Part shown: piece by piece, positions 1 to 10,085 of the stretch
How positions within the stretch are numbered: the stretch's first letter is position 1
Layout: every line of letters begins with the position of its first letter
Made by a program: the position numbers and the translations under genes
DNA from: Phycisphaerae bacterium
GTDB taxonomy: Bacteria; Planctomycetota; Phycisphaerae; UBA1845
DNA length: 37,061 nucleotides
Direction: 5' to 3'
NCBI GenBank assembly: GCA_029260165.1
Contig: JAJDDT010000046.1
Span: 1-37,061 of the forward strand
The notes under the pieces: model-generated
Databases searched by the model: none
What the model was told of the DNA's origin: nothing
What the model saw: the letters and a program-made list of their open reading frames with translations, nothing else

Positions 1-1
1 G

Positions 2-115
2 ATTGGCCGTTACCGTCGGATGAGCAAAGATTACGAAATGTTGCCCGTCAGCAGCGAAGCCATGGTGCTACTGACCATGATCAATCTGATGATTCACCGG
101 CTAAAACCAGGATGA
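2..115 (+). CDS. IS5-family transposase, C-terminal fragment
   Basis: Only the last 37 codons lie in the window, read from base 2 to the TGA at 113-115; the rest is off the left edge. The peptide has the R-Y-R-R-M-S-K-D-Y-E segment followed by S-S-E-A-M and a hydrophobic N-L-M-I-H-R-L end. This is typical of the C-terminus of DDE transposases of the IS5 (IS427-like) group, where the segment follows the catalytic E helix. No terminal inverted repeat can be paired because the left end is not visible. Whether the transposase is intact upstream cannot be judged. Confidence 0.75.
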   Translation: MGRYRRMSKDYEMLPVSSEAMVLLTMINLMIHRLKPG

Positions 116-123
116 TCTTGCTT

Positions 124-154
124 CTCACACACCCTCTAAAGAGATGGGCCACCC
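124..154 (+). repeat. Dispersed hairpin repeat, copy A
   Basis: A short repeat ending in ATGGGCCACCC with a central stem CTCT-AA-AGAG. It shares its layout with copies at 4228-4259 and in both arms of 17295-17376. The outer CCCCCA part seen in the other copies is degenerate here (CACACC). It lies directly after the transposase stop. Confidence 0.6.
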
Positions 155-175
155 GTGCCTGAATATGAACATGAG

Positions 176-214
176 AATCGCCGTGGGCCTGGATTGGTCT
201 GCGGCGATTTTTTT
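176..214 (+). terminator. Rho-independent terminator
   Basis: The 8-bp arms AATCGCCG (176-183) and CGGCGATT (202-209) enclose an 18-nt loop, and the 3' arm runs into seven T residues (208-214). It would end plus-strand transcription coming from the transposase side before the gene at 538. Confidence 0.75.
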
Positions 215-537
215 GTGAATCGATTGCGTTGACGGTGCCGTCGTTGATCGGTGGGGACGACGTCGTCAGGGTAGCCATCATGTTTTCAAACAGGTCGAAT
301 GCGCGCGATTGGGTTCGGACCGGAGAAGGCATTTCGCTTGGATCGAGCGGTTTGTCCGCGTATGATTGTGGGCTGAGTTCGGGTAACGGGAAATGTTCTG
401 TTTATAGAGGTCTCGCAGTATTTGGTGCAGTGCTCACGGTGGGCGTTTGGTCGCAGACCGTCGTCGGGCGACTGCGCCGTTTGTTTGGCGACATCCGTGT
501 TTGGGTGCGGACCTTGAAAACCGGAAAGGGAACGAAC
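215..537. other. Non-coding leader before the repeat-rich secreted protein
   Basis: The reading frame of the gene at 538 stays open upstream to a possible GTG/ATG near 229-280. The translated stretch has no signal peptide and no recognisable domain, while a good ribosome site and a signal peptide mark 538. I therefore treat this stretch as untranslated or promoter-containing. I could not pick a convincing -35/-10 pair in it. Confidence 0.4.
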
Positions 538-3117
538 GTGGGCAGGATCAAATCAAATCGATTCGGAAGTGTGCTCGTTATTGTATTGTTTGTTGCTCCT
601 GTCGCATTGGCGCGGGTGCCGCTTGGAAACGCGTTTACCTACCAGGGACAACTCAAGCTGTCCGGACAGGCGGTCAACGACACGGTGGATTTCCAGTTTA
701 CGCTTCGAGATGCGGATACGGCGGGCAATATGGTCGGCTCCGTCGTCGCGGTGGATAACGTCGCGGTTGTTGACGGGCTTTTTACGGTTCGTCTCGACTT
801 CGGGGTGAACGCGTTCAACGGTGACGCCCGTTGGCTGGAAATTGCGGTTCGCAGTCCGGCCGGCAGCGGTGATTTCACCACGCTTGGTCCGCGGCAGGAA
901 GTTACGGCGACGCCTTATGCCCTGTTGGCGAAAATCGCGGCTGATCTGGCGGTTCCTTTCGTCAAGGCGGTGACCACCGGAGCGGACGTTGTTTCCATCA
1001 CGAACAACGGTGGACGCGCCATCGTTGCCACGTCACTCGGCGACGAAGCGCTTGTCGGGGTTACGAACAGCGGTGTCGGGGTGAATGCGGTCTCGGGCGG
1101 AGACGGAATCGCGCTGGTCGCGACGAACTTCACGGATGGACCGGGTGCGGAAATTTCGTCTGCGATGGGACCGGGTCTGGATGTGAGCGTGCAGGGTGGC
1201 GGTCTTCATGCTGCGAGGTTTTCGCGTCTTTCGGCTGCTGCGACCGAGCCTGTGGTGCAAATCCAGACTGATGATGATCAACCGGGGTTGGCGCTTGTCG
1301 CCACGAATTCCGGGGACGCACTGAGTATTGTAAGTAATGACGTCGGGTCCGGAATCGTTGTGACATCGACGGGGCTTGCCACTCCTGCGATTGTGGCTAA
1401 ATCGGAAACCGGGATCGGTATTGACGTTGAGGGGCAAACCGGCCTGCTCGTGAAGACGCCTGTTGTCCCGGGTAAAGTCTCCGGTCCCGGCATTGACGTG
1501 TTCGTTGAAAACGAGGACGCGTCTGCGGCCAGGTTTGTTGTAAACAACGCTATGAACAATGCCCCCGCGGTTTCCGTACAATCCAACGGCGCTGCCGGCG
1601 ACGGGATCCGCGTTAGGGTTACGGGTGAAATGGCCTCTGCTGCCGAATTCAGTATTGATAATGCCTCGAACGGTGAAACTGCAGTGTTGGTCGAATCCAA
1701 CGGTTCCGGTGACGGGTTTCGGGTCAGCACGTCCGGCGAGGGCAGGGCTGCGGTCTTCAACGTCGACAACACGTTCCACCTCCAACCGGCTGTGTCCATT
1801 GAATCAAACGGCGACGGTGAGGGGCTTCGGGTCAGCACGTCCGGCAGCGGTAGCGCCGCGGTCTTCAACGTCGACAGCACCTTCAACTTTGATCCGACTG
1901 TATCTGTCGAATCCAACGGTAGCGGTGACGGGCTTCGGGTCAACATGAGCGGCGGGGGCAGGGCTGCGGTCTTCAGGCAGCTGGGTCAGGTTTTCCCTAC
2001 CGGGCCCACCGTGACCATCGAAACCGAGGGCGAATTTGAAGCCCTCAACGTCTCCACCACCGGGAATTTTTTCGGGGCAGCCAGGTTTTCGGTGGATAAT
2101 GCCGACAGTTCATCGTCCGCGGTGAGTATCAGTTCCAACGCAACACAAGGAATCGGTGAACCGATCGCGGCGCTTGATGTATCGAGTACGGCACCGGCGA
2201 GCGCCGCGAGATTTCGGTCTACCGACGCGCAATCGATGTTCGACGTGGTCGAGATCATGGCTGACAATCGCGCCCGTGCCCTGAATGTCGTACAGAGTCA
2301 GACAGGCGTGCTCTTCCCGCCGCCCTCGAGCTTTCCGGTTGCAGCACGCTTCTCATCGCCCAACGCAGGAGAAGCCAACACGACCGTGGTCGTTGACACG
2401 CAAGGCGACGGTAATGGATTACGGGTGTTCGGCAACGGCCTGGGCAAGGCGATCGATATCGATCAGGAAGGCGGCGGCGTCATCGGTGAAATGGACTGCT
2501 TCTCCGGGAATCCGGGACTGACCGTGCGAAACGGAGGTGTGGGCTTCGCCCTTGCGGTCGTCGGAGGGTTGAGCACCATCGGGGTCAACGAACTCGGCGG
2601 AGACACAACCGTTGCGGGGCAGTTTTGTGCCAACTCCGTTTGTGCCCAGGTGAAGAATTTCAGAATCGACCACCCCCTCGACCCGGAGAACAAGTACCTT
2701 GTGCACTCGTCGGTCGAGAGTGATGAAATGAAAAACGTTTACGACGGCGTTGTCGTTACCGACGCGCGAGGATATGCGACGATTGCGCTTCCCGAATGGT
2801 TCGAGGCGCTCAACAACGATTTTCGATACCAGCTTACTGTTCTCGACGACGGCGACAGTGATGAATTCGTGCTGGCCAAGGTTGTTCGCAAGGTGGCGGG
2901 CAACCGGTTCGCCATTCGCACGAGCAGCCCCGGCGTGGAGGTCTCGTGGCAGGTCACCGGTGTTCGCAAGGACGCCTACGCGTTGGGTAATCCGCTTCGC
3001 GTTGAGCAGGAGAAGCCGACGGGGCACGGGAGTACGATTGGTTCAAAACGCATACGGAAAGCGTCACGAGATTTGCGTCGGAAGAGTGCCGGGCTTATGG
3101 GAAAGGCGGGATCGTGA
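538..3117 (+). CDS. Repeat-rich secreted surface protein (beta-solenoid/tail-fibre-like)
   Basis: The protein is about 859 residues. The GTG at 538 is preceded by GGAAAGGG at 523-530 and followed at once by a signal peptide (basic start, [13 protein letters not shown]). The mature N-terminus has the F-T-Y-Q-G-Q-L...G-L-F-T-V...[10 protein letters not shown] motif and ends in P-Y-A-L-L-A. I know this N-terminal domain from many planctomycete secreted proteins; its function is undetermined. The middle holds many short repeats of the form A-A-V-F-N-V-D...[14 protein letters not shown], suggesting a beta-solenoid or trimeric fibre stalk. The last ~150 residues are non-repetitive, contain a [10 protein letters not shown] segment and a beta-rich domain, and end in a basic tail. 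This resembles phage tail-fibre-like proteins with a C-terminal knob. The stop overlaps the start of the next gene. The role is probably cell-surface; adhesion is only a guess. Confidence 0.7.
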   Translation: MGRIKSNRFGSVLVIVLFVAPVALARVPLGNAFTYQGQLKLSGQAVNDTVDFQFTLRDADTAGNMVGSVVAVDNVAVVDGLFTVRLDFGVNAFNGDARWLEIAVRSPAGSGDFTTLGPRQEVTATPYALLAKIAADLAVPFVKAVTTGADVVSITNNGGRAIVATSLGDEALVGVTNSGVGVNAVSGGDGIALVATNFTDGPGAEISSAMGPGLDVSVQGGGLHAARFSRLSAAATEPVVQIQTDDDQPGLALVATNSGDALSIVSNDVGSGIVVTSTGLATPAIVAKSETGIGIDVEGQTGLLVKTPVVPGKVSGPGIDVFVENEDASAARFVVNNAMNNAPAVSVQSNGAAGDGIRVRVTGEMASAAEFSIDNASNGETAVLVESNGSGDGFRVSTSGEGRAAVFNVDNTFHLQPAVSIESNGDGEGLRVSTSGSGSAAVFNVDSTFNFDPTVSVESNGSGDGLRVNMSGGGRAAVFRQLGQVFPTGPTVTIETEGEFEALNVSTTGNFFGAARFSVDNADSSSSAVSISSNATQGIGEPIAALDVSSTAPASAARFRSTDAQSMFDVVEIMADNRARALNVVQSQTGVLFPPPSSFPVAARFSSPNAGEANTTVVVDTQGDGNGLRVFGNGLGKAIDIDQEGGGVIGEMDCFSGNPGLTVRNGGVGFALAVVGGLSTIGVNELGGDTTVAGQFCANSVCAQVKNFRIDHPLDPENKYLVHSSVESDEMKNVYDGVVVTDARGYATIALPEWFEALNNDFRYQLTVLDDGDSDEFVLAKVVRKVAGNRFAIRTSSPGVEVSWQVTGVRKDAYALGNPLRVEQEKPTGHGSTIGSKRIRKASRDLRRKSAGLMGKAGS
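1600..1976 (+). repeat. Tandem 108-bp coding repeat (36 residues)
   Basis: The GGGTCAGCAC-type element recurs at 1721, 1829 and 1937 (last copy GGGTCAACAT), exactly 108 bp apart. An older unit sits 111 bp upstream of the first. Each unit encodes G-D-G-x-R-V-S-T-S-G then A-A-V-F-N-V-D and V-S-x-E-S-N-G. Similarity at DNA level, including shared synonymous codons, indicates recent duplication. Confidence 0.8.
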
Positions 3118-3557
3118 TGACGACAGGTTTTTTCACGACGGTGATCACAGCGATGACGACAATGGTCATTGCGATCGCGATGCCGGTCGAGGATTTCGAT
3201 CTTTCGCAGTATACGATCGACGGTGGCGGCGGGATGCTCAGCAGCGGGGGCGGATTCGAGCTTTCGGGCACCGTGGGTCAACCCGACGCCGGTCCGTTGT
3301 CCGGCGAGATGATCGGTGGTGGGTTTTCGATAAGCGGCGGGTTTTGGCTTGGGATACGGTCTGTCGGATCGAACCTGTCCGGCGACTGCGATGGAGACGG
3401 CGACGTGGATCTGTCCGACCTTCGGGGCTTCAACGGGTGTGGGGTTGGCCCCGGCGGTGGACTATTGCCGAGTTGTGCGTGCTTTGACATCGACAACGAC
3501 GGCGATGTGACGGTGCGCGATTTCGGTCGGTTTCAGAGTTCGTTCACCGGGGGATAG
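3117..3557 (+). CDS. Small secreted protein with dockerin-like C-terminus
   Basis: This 146-residue protein uses the ATG at 3117, which overlaps the upstream TGA (TGATG); GGCGGG lies 6 bases upstream. A GTG at 3114 in the same frame is the alternative. A hydrophobic N-terminus looks like a signal peptide. The middle contains Y-T-I-D-G-G-G-G and a G-T-V-G-Q-P-D-A-G...G-G-G-F-S-I-S-G-G-F-W motif, common in planctomycete secreted proteins. The C-terminus carries two calcium-loop-like motifs, D-C-D-G-D-G-D-V-D-L-S-D-L and D-I-D-N-D-G-D-V-T-V-R-D-F, as in type I dockerin-like repeats of this phylum. No cohesin is visible nearby, so the dockerin-like part may serve in sorting or anchoring rather than a cellulosome. 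Coupling to the upstream gene suggests the two act together. Confidence 0.75.
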   Translation: MTTGFFTTVITAMTTMVIAIAMPVEDFDLSQYTIDGGGGMLSSGGGFELSGTVGQPDAGPLSGEMIGGGFSISGGFWLGIRSVGSNLSGDCDGDGDVDLSDLRGFNGCGVGPGGGLLPSCACFDIDNDGDVTVRDFGRFQSSFTGG

Positions 3558-4514
3558 CTACGGCTAAAAAGGATTGGCCTCAGCAGGAAAGTCCCGGCGC
3601 GCTGAGATTACACATCCCTTCACTGTCGATCTGCAAGCAAGAAAATCGTGGCGAACTGGACGGGACGACGTTTGTATTATTATAATGACGGCTGGCAATT
3701 GTTGACGACGCGCAAACCTGTAGGGCAGGTGCTGCGATCGACGGCGGCTGCCCTGTGTTTGTCCCGGGAGCGGAGCAATGACAATGAGTGATTTTCAAAA
3801 AAGAAAACGGCTGATGAACTATGTATGAATTTCTTCCTCTACTTTCGTATTCGCGGGATGGTTGATTGACTTTGTTGTATTGGGAAACGTAAGTGGACTG
3901 TCTGCGAAGGTTTTTAGCTTTATTGGGGGCGTCTTTTGCGGCACAAGTATTGCCAGCGTCGAAATACGAGGTAAGCGAGACCGTCAATTGGAATAACCCG
4001 CCAAATTCTGTCGTGGTACTCGGCGTGCAATCCCCGCCGAGTATGGGCCGCGAGCATTCGGCGCGCCGAGTTCGTTGGGCTACGTTTTCGCTCGCGAAAG
4101 TTGCCGAGTGCGACGGGGTATTCAGGTCACGCCAAACTTCGCCTGTCGCCTGAAAACGGGTCTGCTTCAATGGCCAGGCTCGTTGACTGGTTTCAGGTGC
4201 GACTGCGTGACATGAGCATGACGATTCGACTCCCCCACCGCTGAAGCGATGGGCCACCCGGTCTGTTTTGCTGCGGGGCACCCGGTCTGTTTTCCATGGC
4301 CCACTCGGCTAACCTGCCTTCGCCGGCTCGGCACGCGATGGAAAGTAATCCGCGCGTAACCGTCGTGTAATCAGCAACAAAACAGTCTGTCGGTCGTCCT
4401 CAACGGGCGGTATTGTCCGTCGAGGCTGGTCCTGTGGGGCAATCCACGGAATCGCAGAATCAGGGATGACAGAATATCGGGAAACGGTTATCAACGGCGC
4501 GGTGGGGCACATGA
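3558..4514. other. 957-bp intergenic region with repeats, no convincing gene
   Basis: A perfect TATAAT occurs at 3681-3686 but lacks a -35 partner. A short plus-strand frame from a GTG at 3893 begins with a signal-peptide-like stretch, then loses protein-like character after about 45 codons; it could be the relic of a small secreted protein. A 233-codon minus-strand frame (3580-4281) has no recognisable motif. The hairpin repeat family is present at 4228-4259. I see no RNA gene. Confidence 0.5.
4228..4293 (+). repeat. Dispersed hairpin repeat, copy B, plus 15-bp direct repeat
   Basis: Bases 4228-4259 contain GACTCCCCCA, the stem CGCT-GA-AGCG and ATGGGCCACCC, matching the repeat family at 124-154 and 17295-17376. 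Immediately after it, CACCCGGTCTGTTTT occurs twice (4255-4269 and 4279-4293), 24 bp apart. Confidence 0.7.
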
Positions 4515-6821
4515 GTGCGCGGTGAGCATGCGCAAGAAGGATGGAATGTTTTGTCCAACAGGAAAGAGACGCGGCGCGTCCGCAGCCGGTGGGCGTGTGC
4601 GGTAATCGTCGCGGTGATTATTATGGTATCTTCGAGTTTTCCGGGTTCCTCTTCTGCTGAGGGCGACGGCGTTCGCCGACCGATTCCGTCTGCGGAAGTA
4701 ATCAAAAAGCTTCCACCCGACGGCGGGCCTGAATTCAACCGACTTGTTTTTGAGAAAAGTCCCTACCTGCTCCAACACGCAGCCAATCCGGTGGATTGGT
4801 ATTCGTGGGGAGAGGCTGCCTTCGCGCGGGCGAAAAAGGAGGACAAGCCGATCTTCCTGTCGATTGGGTATTCGACCTGTCACTGGTGTCATGTGATGGA
4901 GCACGAGTCGTTTGAGGACGACGAGGTGGCTGCGCTTATGAACGAGCATTTCGTTTGTGTCAAAGTCGATCGCGAGGAGCGCCCTGATATTGACAATATT
5001 TACATGGGCGTGTGTCAGGCGATGACCGGTCGGGGGGGTTGGCCTATGACGATCGTGATGACGCCTGACAAACAACCGTTTTTTTCGGGGACCTATTTTC
5101 CCAAGTCAGGTCGTTTCGGTCGCAAGGGGATGATGGAGCTGATCCCCGAGTTGGGTGTCTTGTGGAAATCGGAGCGCGAAAAACTCCTTGCAGACGCGGA
5201 TCTGGTTGTCAGCAGGTTGCGGGCCGGGCAGTCGCAGGGTGCACGTGGCGAACTTGATGCAGGTACGCTTGATTTGGGACATGAACAGCTCCGACGGATA
5301 TTTGACGCGGACCGGGGTGGATTCGGTGGGGCACCGAAGTTTCCGACGCCACACAAGGTTTCGTTCTTGCTGCGATTCTGGGCGCGTTCGGAGTCCGGGT
5401 CTGCACTTCGGATGGCGGAGGAAACACTCGTCGCGATGCGCCGTGGTGGGATATATGACCATGTCGGTTTTGGTTTCCACCGGTACGCGACGGATGCCAA
5501 CTGGCTGGTACCACATTTTGAGAAGATGCTCTACGACCAGGCGTTGCTGGCGATCGCGTACGTTGAGGCGTTTCAGGCGACGGGCAAGGCTGAATATGCG
5601 CAGAGTGCGCGTGAGATTCTGACGTATGTGTTGCGAGACATGACCTCCCCGGAGGGTGGGTTCTATTCAGCGGAAGACGCTGACAGCGAGGGTGAAGAGG
5701 GGAAATTCTATCTGTGGGGAGCGGACGAGCTTGCACCGATTCTGGGGGACGACGAAGCGAAGCTTTTCGCCCGGGTTTTCAACATCAAGCCTGCCGGAAA
5801 CTTTCGGGCGGCTCATTCGCCACCGCGCACGAATATTCCACACCTGACGCGGTCGCTGGGCGAACATGCCAAAGACCTCGGATTGAGCGAGGAGGTGTTG
5901 CGTCAGCGTCTGGAAGTGTCGCGCCGCAAGCTGTTCGAGGTGCGTGAGAAACGGGTTCATCCTTACAAGGACGACAAGATCCTCACCGATTGGAACGGGT
6001 TGATGATCGTCGCGTTTGCCAAGGCTGCTCAGGCGCTTGACGCCCCTGAATATGCCAGGGCTGCTGAGCGGGCGGCTGATTTTGTGCTTGAGCGACTGGT
6101 GGACAAGAAGGGGCGATTGCTGAAACGTTTTCGCGATGGTGAAGCGGGTTTGCCCGCACACGTCGAGGATTACGCGTTTTTCATATGGGGATTGCTTGAG
6201 TTGTATGAAACCGACTTCGACGTCCGTTATCTTCAAAAGGCCGTCGCGTTCAACCGTGATTTTGTTGAGCGGTTTTGGGACGATCAGAATGGTGGGATGT
6301 TTTTTACGGCCGACGATACAGAATCGCCATTGGTGCGGATGAAAGAGGTGTACGACGGTGCGATTCCGTCGGGAAATTCCGTGGCGATGGGCAATCTCCT
6401 GAGGCTTGGTCGCATCACCGGCGACACGTCGCTTACGGAGAAGGCCGCTGCCATCGGGAGTGCGTTTTCGCAACAGGTGTCGCGCGGGCCTTCGGCGTAT
6501 ACGCAACTCTTGTGTGCGCTGGATTTCGGTGTCGGGCCATCGTTCGAGGTTGTGTTGGCGGGTTCGCTGGACGATCCGTCGATGACGGCGATGCTGCGAG
6601 GTCTGCGACATCGGTTCATTCCCAACAAGGTTGTTCTGTTTCGCCCGGACGGGGAAGCCCCACCGATCACGCAACTGGCTTCCTTTACGAAGAACCAGAA
6701 AATCCGCAACGGCAAATCGACGGCCTACGTTTGTCGCAATCATCGCTGTCGTCTGCCGACCAATGACGTCGAGGCGATAATCGCTGATCTGCTGCCTAAT
6801 GCGACAAGCAAAGCTGAATAA
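4515..6821 (+). CDS. YyaL/SSP411-type thioredoxin-domain protein (DUF255)
   Basis: The protein has 768 residues and two parts. The N-terminal thioredoxin-like domain (about 74-240) opens with K-S-P-Y-L-L-Q-H-A-x-N-P-V-D-W-Y and carries the C-x-x-C site in T-C-H-W-C-H (C122, C125). The rest is an alpha/alpha-toroid resembling N-acylglucosamine 2-epimerase/cellobiose epimerase folds, with [10 protein letters not shown] and [13 protein letters not shown] motifs. The family (YyaL in Bacillus, SPATA20 in animals) is widespread, but its reaction is not settled. Here a hydrophobic N-terminal segment (about 27-45, then S-S-S-A-E-G) suggests export. I used the GTG at 4515; a TTG at 4551 with AAGAAGGA upstream would give a more compact signal peptide. 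It ends 14 bp before the RND permease, so the two are probably co-transcribed. Confidence 0.9.
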   Translation: MRGEHAQEGWNVLSNRKETRRVRSRWACAVIVAVIIMVSSSFPGSSSAEGDGVRRPIPSAEVIKKLPPDGGPEFNRLVFEKSPYLLQHAANPVDWYSWGEAAFARAKKEDKPIFLSIGYSTCHWCHVMEHESFEDDEVAALMNEHFVCVKVDREERPDIDNIYMGVCQAMTGRGGWPMTIVMTPDKQPFFSGTYFPKSGRFGRKGMMELIPELGVLWKSEREKLLADADLVVSRLRAGQSQGARGELDAGTLDLGHEQLRRIFDADRGGFGGAPKFPTPHKVSFLLRFWARSESGSALRMAEETLVAMRRGGIYDHVGFGFHRYATDANWLVPHFEKMLYDQALLAIAYVEAFQATGKAEYAQSAREILTYVLRDMTSPEGGFYSAEDADSEGEEGKFYLWGADELAPILGDDEAKLFARVFNIKPAGNFRAAHSPPRTNIPHLTRSLGEHAKDLGLSEEVLRQRLEVSRRKLFEVREKRVHPYKDDKILTDWNGLMIVAFAKAAQALDAPEYARAAERAADFVLERLVDKKGRLLKRFRDGEAGLPAHVEDYAFFIWGLLELYETDFDVRYLQKAVAFNRDFVERFWDDQNGGMFFTADDTESPLVRMKEVYDGAIPSGNSVAMGNLLRLGRITGDTSLTEKAAAIGSAFSQQVSRGPSAYTQLLCALDFGVGPSFEVVLAGSLDDPSMTAMLRGLRHRFIPNKVVLFRPDGEAPPITQLASFTKNQKIRNGKSTAYVCRNHRCRLPTNDVEAIIADLLPNATSKAE

Positions 6822-6835
6822 GGAGTAGGAATCGC

Positions 6836-9800
6836 ATGAGGGCGATTGAGGCTGGGATACGCAATCCCTATCTGGTGGTCGTGATGGTGTTGGCGGTTTT
6901 CGTCATCGGCGTGGTGTCGTTAAAGGACATCCCGGCCGACTTGTTGCCGGAATTCAAGACACCGGCTGTGCAGATCGTGACCTTTTATCCGGGCATGCCG
7001 CCGGAGGTCATGGAGCGCGACATCATGAGCCGGCTGGAGCGGTGGACCGGACAATCGGTGGGCATCGAGCATCAGGAAGCCAAGGCGATGTTGGGTGTGT
7101 GCGTGGTCAAGGATTTCTTTCGCGAGGGCATCAGTTTCGACACCGCGATGTCGCAGGTGACGTCGTATGCGATGTCAGACATGTTCTATCTTCCACCCGG
7201 GACGATTCCGCCGATGGTGATGCCGTTTGATCCGACGGCGTCGGTGCCGTTGTGTCTGGTGAGTGTGTCAAGCCCGACAATGACGGAAAAGGAGTTGTAT
7301 GACGTTGCGTATTATGAATTGCGCAACCGATTGCAGGCGATTCAGGGTGTGATCGCACCGGCGGTTTATGGCGGTGTGCTCAAGCGCATTTATGCGTATG
7401 TCGACCCGATGAAGCTGGCGGCGCGGGGTCTGTCTCCGATGGATGTTGTGAACACGCTTGGGAACCAGAGCGTTTTCGTGCCGACCGGTAATGCGAAATT
7501 CGGCGATATTGACTATCAAATCGTGTCCAATGCGATGCCGGATACGGTCGAGGAGATGAACGACATACCGATCATTGCCAAGGATGGAGCCGTCGTGTTT
7601 CTTCGTGATATCGGTGAGGTGAAAGACAGTCATCAGATACAGGGAAACAAGGTGCGCATTAACGGGAAAACGATGGCGTACATTCCCATTTATCGCCAGC
7701 CCGGTGCCAACACGCTCGCCATCGTCGATTCGATCAGGGGCAAACTGGAACGCATCAACGCGCGACTTCGCGAGGAGGATCCCAAGGCGAAGGACCTGGT
7801 GCTGGGGGTGGTGATGGATCAGTCGTCCACGGTGCGGGCGTCGGTGAAGTGGTTGCAATTTTCTGCCGGGTTGGGTGCGCTGTTGGCTGGCCTTGTCGTG
7901 CTGGTGTTTCTTCGCAGTCTGCGGATGACGTTTATCGTGTTTCTCGCGATTCCGCTGTCAATTCTGGCGGCGTTGATCGGACTGTTCTATACGGGGGATA
8001 CGCTCAACAGCATGACGCTCGGGGGCTTGGCGCTTGCGATCGGAATTCTCGTGGATCAGTCCATCGTGGTGCTGGACAACATCGTGCGTCACATGCACAT
8101 GGGCAAGTCGAGGACGCAGGCAGCGTTGGAGGGCACGCGCGAGGTGGCGTTGCCGGTGCTTGTGTCGACGATTACGTTTGTGATTGTGTTCTTTCCGATT
8201 GTGTTCCTGAGCGGGATCCCGCGATTCCTGTTTGAACCGTTGGCGATCACGGTGACGTTGGCTGTTGTGGCTAGTTATCTGATCGCCATGTTGGTGATCC
8301 CGTCGTTTTGCGCCAGGTTGCTCCGCGCGCCGTCTTCGGCGAGTGGCACCTCAGATGGTGGTACAAGTCAGCCCGCGTGGTTTCAGTCCATGTTTTCGCG
8401 AATGATGGGAATGCGTCACGTTGTTTTGATATTGGCTGTCCTGCTGGCGGCTGGGGCGGGTTTGTCTGCTTCGACGATGGGTCAGGAGTTGTTTCCGCCC
8501 GTGGATTCCAGGCAATTCACCATGTACGTTCGCCTGCCTTCCGGGACGCGGATCGAGCTGACCGAGGAGGTCATCACTCGGATCGAGCAAAGCATCATCG
8601 ATGAAGTCGGCGCACCCGATCCCGATCCGACAGATGAGAAACTCCCGGACTCGAATCTTCGCATCCTGATTTCCAACATCGGCGTGCTGATGGATTGGCC
8701 TGCGGCGTATACCCCGAACAATGGTCCGATGGATGCGTTCATGCTCGTGCAGCTCAAGGGCAAGAGCGACAAGCCCAACACGTTTGCGACCGTGGATTCT
8801 CTTCGTGAGCGATTGCATCGCGAGTTTCCGCTGGTCGACTTTGCGTTTGACACCGGTGGGATGATGACGGCGGCGATGAACTTCGGTCAGCCTTCGCCGA
8901 TTCAGATTCAGGTGCGTGGTTTCGACATGCCGACGTCGCAGGAGATCGCCGGGCACATTCTGGACATCGTCAGGCAGGTGCCGGGGACGACGGACGTGCG
9001 GGTCGCCCAGCGTATCGACTATCCGCAGATCGGCATCGAGGTTGATCGCGTCAAGGCTGCCCAACTCGGTCTGGTGCAGGAAGACGTCATCAAGAACGTG
9101 GTGACGGCCGTTAATTCGAGCGTCGGATTCAACCCGTCGTTCTGGGTCGATCCGAAAAAAGGCAACCACTATTTCATCGGTGCGCAGTACGCCGAGCAGG
9201 ACATTAACTCCTTTGAAACGCTGCGAAACATTCCCATCACGGGAACGTCGAGTGTGCAACCGGTACCGTTGCGAAACGTGGCTGATTTCTACCGTACGAA
9301 CGGACCCGCGGTGATTAATCATCACAACATCACCCGCGTCACGGACGTCTACGCCAACGTCGCCACCGGCTACGATGCGGGCACGATCACCGAGGAAATC
9401 GAACGACGCCTCGAAGCGTCAAGTGCGTTGAGCCCTGATCCGACAACGGACGAACGCGGAAAGTTCTACGAAGTGCGCGGTGATTACGCGGGACGCGGTT
9501 ACAGTTTCAAGCTCAAAGGCGAGACCGAAACGATGCGAAATGCGTTCGGGCAATTCCTGACCGGGTTGGCGATCGCGGGGATTCTGGTCTACCTCGCGAT
9601 GGTCGCGCAACTGCGGTCGTTCGCAATTCCACTGATTATTTTGTTTAGTATTCCACTCGGGTTCATCGGCGTGGTTGCGGCGTTGAAACTCACCGGCACG
9701 AATTTGAGTATCCCAGCCTTTATGGGCATCATCATGATGATGGGTATCGTGGTTGAGTATAGCATTCTGTTGTTGGAATTTGCCAATCAGCGTGTTCGTG

Positions 9801-10054
9801 ATGGTCTGCCGGTTCGACAAGCCATTCAGGAGGCGACATGGATTCGGCTTCGTCCGATTCTCATGACGTCGCTGACGACGTGGCTGGCGTTGATACCGAT
9901 GGCCATCGGCGCCGCGGGTGGAGAAGCCAACGCACCGTTGGCGAGAACGATCATCGGAGGTGTCTTGGCAGCCACCGTATTGACCATCGTTGTGGTGCCC
10001 TGCCTGTATGTCATGGTCCGCCGCGACAACGTTCCGGCAGCCGCGATCGTATAG
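6836..10054 (+). CDS. RND-family efflux permease
   Basis: This 1072-residue inner-membrane pump has the usual length and topology: one helix at the N-terminus (about 12-28), a large periplasmic region, helices from about 340 to 495, a second periplasmic region and a last helix group from about 900. AAGGAG lies 9 bases before the ATG. It has the family signatures I-P-A-D-L-L-P-E-F near the start and G-G-L-A-L-A-I-G-I-L-V-D-Q-S-I-V-V-L-D-N in helix 4. The helix-4 pair that is D407-D408 in AcrB is D407-Q408 here, and the helix-10 lysine position is E974 (V-V-E-Y-S-I-L-L-L-E-F). The relay therefore resembles heavy-metal RND pumps more than drug pumps. The substrate cannot be stated. It is followed by its adaptor and outer-membrane partner, forming a full tripartite system. 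Confidence 0.93.
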   Translation: MRAIEAGIRNPYLVVVMVLAVFVIGVVSLKDIPADLLPEFKTPAVQIVTFYPGMPPEVMERDIMSRLERWTGQSVGIEHQEAKAMLGVCVVKDFFREGISFDTAMSQVTSYAMSDMFYLPPGTIPPMVMPFDPTASVPLCLVSVSSPTMTEKELYDVAYYELRNRLQAIQGVIAPAVYGGVLKRIYAYVDPMKLAARGLSPMDVVNTLGNQSVFVPTGNAKFGDIDYQIVSNAMPDTVEEMNDIPIIAKDGAVVFLRDIGEVKDSHQIQGNKVRINGKTMAYIPIYRQPGANTLAIVDSIRGKLERINARLREEDPKAKDLVLGVVMDQSSTVRASVKWLQFSAGLGALLAGLVVLVFLRSLRMTFIVFLAIPLSILAALIGLFYTGDTLNSMTLGGLALAIGILVDQSIVVLDNIVRHMHMGKSRTQAALEGTREVALPVLVSTITFVIVFFPIVFLSGIPRFLFEPLAITVTLAVVASYLIAMLVIPSFCARLLRAPSSASGTSDGGTSQPAWFQSMFSRMMGMRHVVLILAVLLAAGAGLSASTMGQELFPPVDSRQFTMYVRLPSGTRIELTEEVITRIEQSIIDEVGAPDPDPTDEKLPDSNLRILISNIGVLMDWPAAYTPNNGPMDAFMLVQLKGKSDKPNTFATVDSLRERLHREFPLVDFAFDTGGMMTAAMNFGQPSPIQIQVRGFDMPTSQEIAGHILDIVRQVPGTTDVRVAQRIDYPQIGIEVDRVKAAQLGLVQEDVIKNVVTAVNSSVGFNPSFWVDPKKGNHYFIGAQYAEQDINSFETLRNIPITGTSSVQPVPLRNVADFYRTNGPAVINHHNITRVTDVYANVATGYDAGTITEEIERRLEASSALSPDPTTDERGKFYEVRGDYAGRGYSFKLKGETETMRNAFGQFLTGLAIAGILVYLAMVAQLRSFAIPLIILFSIPLGFIGVVAALKLTGTNLSIPAFMGIIMMMGIVVEYSILLLEFANQRVRDGLPVRQAIQEATWIRLRPILMTSLTTWLALIPMAIGAAGGEANAPLARTIIGGVLAATVLTIVVVPCLYVMVRRDNVPAAAIV

Positions 10055-10085
10055 CAATTTGGGTCGATCTCTCAAGAGAGGCGAA

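Noticed and set aside
229-537. N-terminal extension of the repeat-rich protein
   Set aside because: The in-frame extension lacks a signal peptide at its start, and a ribosome site plus signal peptide support 538.
1033-1946. Long minus-strand frames opposite the repeat-rich protein
   Set aside because: They mirror the repeats of the plus-strand gene, have no motif or ribosome site and are explained by codon bias.
1600-1976. Regular spacing that might suggest a CRISPR array
   Set aside because: The 108-bp units are contiguous coding repeats without spacers.
3681-3686. Perfect TATAAT in the large intergenic region
   Set aside because: No -35 partner and no convincing gene downstream.
3893-4153. 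86-codon plus-strand frame with signal-peptide-like start
   Set aside because: Only the first ~45 codons look protein-like; no ribosome site, and the rest resembles non-coding DNA. Kept only as a possible relic.
3580-4281. 233-codon minus-strand frame in the large intergenic region
   Set aside because: Runs through the hairpin repeat, has no domain, no ribosome site and a composition unlike neighbouring proteins.
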